5,827 nucleotides of DNA from Sphingomonadaceae bacterium (GTDB taxonomy: Bacteria; Pseudomonadota; Alphaproteobacteria; Sphingomonadales; Sphingomonadaceae). The stretch covers positions 1-5,827 of the forward strand of contig JAHDXX010000070.1 of the NCBI GenBank assembly GCA_023384025.1, read 5' to 3'. The translations under genes and the position numbers were made by a program. Under the pieces are notes generated by a model. That model was given only the letters and a program-made list of their open reading frames with translations. It was not told where the DNA came from and did no database searches. Positions 5,228-5,827 of the stretch are shown here, piece by piece. Every line of letters starts with the position of its first letter. Within the stretch, counting starts at the first letter, position 1.

Positions 5228-5785
5228 ATGCCGAATGCCCTTGTCTATATTGCGCCGCTCGCGCTGCTATGGTCCGGCTCCCCCGGCGATGGCAAGCCTG
5301 CGCGTTTGCTGCCGGAGCACGAGGGGCAGGCTCAGGCGAGTGCCCCGGCGGGCGATCCGGCGCTTGGCTGGATAATCTTTGACTCGCTGGTCTCTGTTCC
5401 GACGCAGAACCAGGTCCGGATCGAACAGCGGGTCACGATCCGGATTTCGCCGCTGGTCAATTCGCCGCGCCAGTCGCTCATGCCCGACGTGCCGCAGGTG
5501 AACCTGCGCGATTACGAGGAACGTGATGCGGGCAAATGCGTGCCGCTCCGCGCGATCCGGGCAGTGCAGTCGGGCAGCGATAACCGCTTGTTGCTCTACT
5601 TGCGCGACCGCAGGGTGCTGAGCTTGCGCTTGCGCAAGTCGTGCCGGGCACAGGACTTCTATTCCGGCTTCTACGTCGAGCCCCGCGAAGACGGAATGCT
5701 GTGCGTCGAACGCGACACCTTGCGCTCGCGCACCGGGGCGACCTGCGAGCTGCGCGAGATCAACCGGCTGGTCGCCGACGACTAG
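5228..5785 (+). CDS. Conserved sphingomonad-type protein of unknown function, four cysteines, probably exported
   Basis: A 185-residue protein I cannot assign to a named family. The N-terminus MPNALVYIAPLALLWSGS (1-18) is a short hydrophobic run, a possible but weak signal peptide since it lacks a positive start; a small-residue stretch (SGSPGDG) follows. Residues 20-48 are low-complexity, Ala/Gly/Pro/Gln-rich. A beta-like part follows, including VRIEQRVTIRISPLV (63-77). The C-terminal part carries Cys104 (GKCVPLRAI), LLLYLRDRRVLSLRLRKSC ending at Cys139, DFYSGFYVEPREDGMLC (143-159) and RDTLRSRTGATCELREINRLV (162-182, Cys173). The four cysteines could make two disulfides if the protein is periplasmic (inference). 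From memory, unnamed sphingomonad proteins share the pattern YSGFY..P..DG..C...D..RSR.G..C; this was not checked. A GTG at 5159 would add 23 residues, but it lies inside an inverted repeat and has no ribosome site, so ATG 5228 is preferred. Confidence 0.72.
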   Translation: MPNALVYIAPLALLWSGSPGDGKPARLLPEHEGQAQASAPAGDPALGWIIFDSLVSVPTQNQVRIEQRVTIRISPLVNSPRQSLMPDVPQVNLRDYEERDAGKCVPLRAIRAVQSGSDNRLLLYLRDRRVLSLRLRKSCRAQDFYSGFYVEPREDGMLCVERDTLRSRTGATCELREINRLVADD

Positions 5786-5799
5786 GCGCTTCCGGCGCC
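5785..5799 (+). repeat. Short hairpin at the end of the four-cysteine gene
   Basis: GGCGC (5785-5789) pairs with GCGCC (5795-5799) around a 5-nt loop, starting in the last base of the stop codon. There is no T-run after it, so it is at best a weak terminator. Confidence 0.25.
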
Positions 5800-5806
5800 G
5801 CCAATC

Positions 5807-5812
5807 TTGACA
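5807..5812 (+). promoter_or_regulatory. Consensus -35 hexamer at the window edge
   Basis: TTGACA is an exact sigma-70 -35 box. A -10 box with 16-18 nt spacing would begin just outside the window, at about 5829-5831, so the promoter cannot be confirmed here. It probably serves a plus-strand gene to the right. Confidence 0.4.
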
Positions 5813-5827
5813 ATTCGCCCCCGCGCG

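Noticed and set aside
1..5827. Mobile element, defence island, CRISPR or integration at tRNA-Val
   Set aside because: No transposase, integrase, spaced direct repeats or duplicated tRNA end was found; the genes on both sides of the tRNA are housekeeping-like.

Overview
The window is GC-rich, densely coded DNA that looks like an ordinary chromosomal segment of an alphaproteobacterium, most likely a sphingomonad (Novosphingobium/Sphingomonas type). This rests on a CpdR-type single-domain response regulator next to an N-formylglutamate amidohydrolase, a SapC-family protein of the kind common in Sphingomonadales and Caulobacterales, and a four-cysteine protein of unknown function whose C-terminal motif I associate with sphingomonads. 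No insertion sequence, integrase, phage gene, CRISPR array or toxin-antitoxin pair was seen.

Layout from left to right. (1) The 3' part of a ChaA-like cation:proton antiporter (+), cut by the window start, runs to 933. (2) It converges on tRNA-Val(GAC) (-, 988-1062); an intrinsic terminator at 949-980 lies between them. (3) Behind the tRNA on the same strand is cpdR (1136-1516). (4) A 122-bp divergent region (1517-1638) separates cpdR from an N-formylglutamate amidohydrolase gene (+, 1639-2592). (5) That gene converges on a SapC-family gene (-, 2766-3560) across 173 bp holding three stem-loops, one of them a strong terminator. (6) Upstream on the same strand is an FAD-linked 2-hydroxyacid dehydrogenase gene (-, 3627-5075). 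(7) A 152-bp divergent region with two palindromic elements leads to a small unknown gene (+, 5228-5785). (8) The window ends with a consensus -35 hexamer (TTGACA, 5807-5812) probably belonging to a gene beyond the edge.

The genes do not form one pathway. They look like housekeeping and accessory singletons: ion homeostasis, a translation RNA, cell-cycle proteolysis control, formyl-amino-acid hydrolysis, a probable envelope-related protein, and oxidation of a D-2-hydroxyacid. I found no convincing undescribed system. The best leads are the unknown four-cysteine protein, the inverted repeats upstream of it, the Lys-to-Gln difference at a probable substrate-binding position in the dehydrogenase, and the three-hairpin 3' region of the SapC gene.
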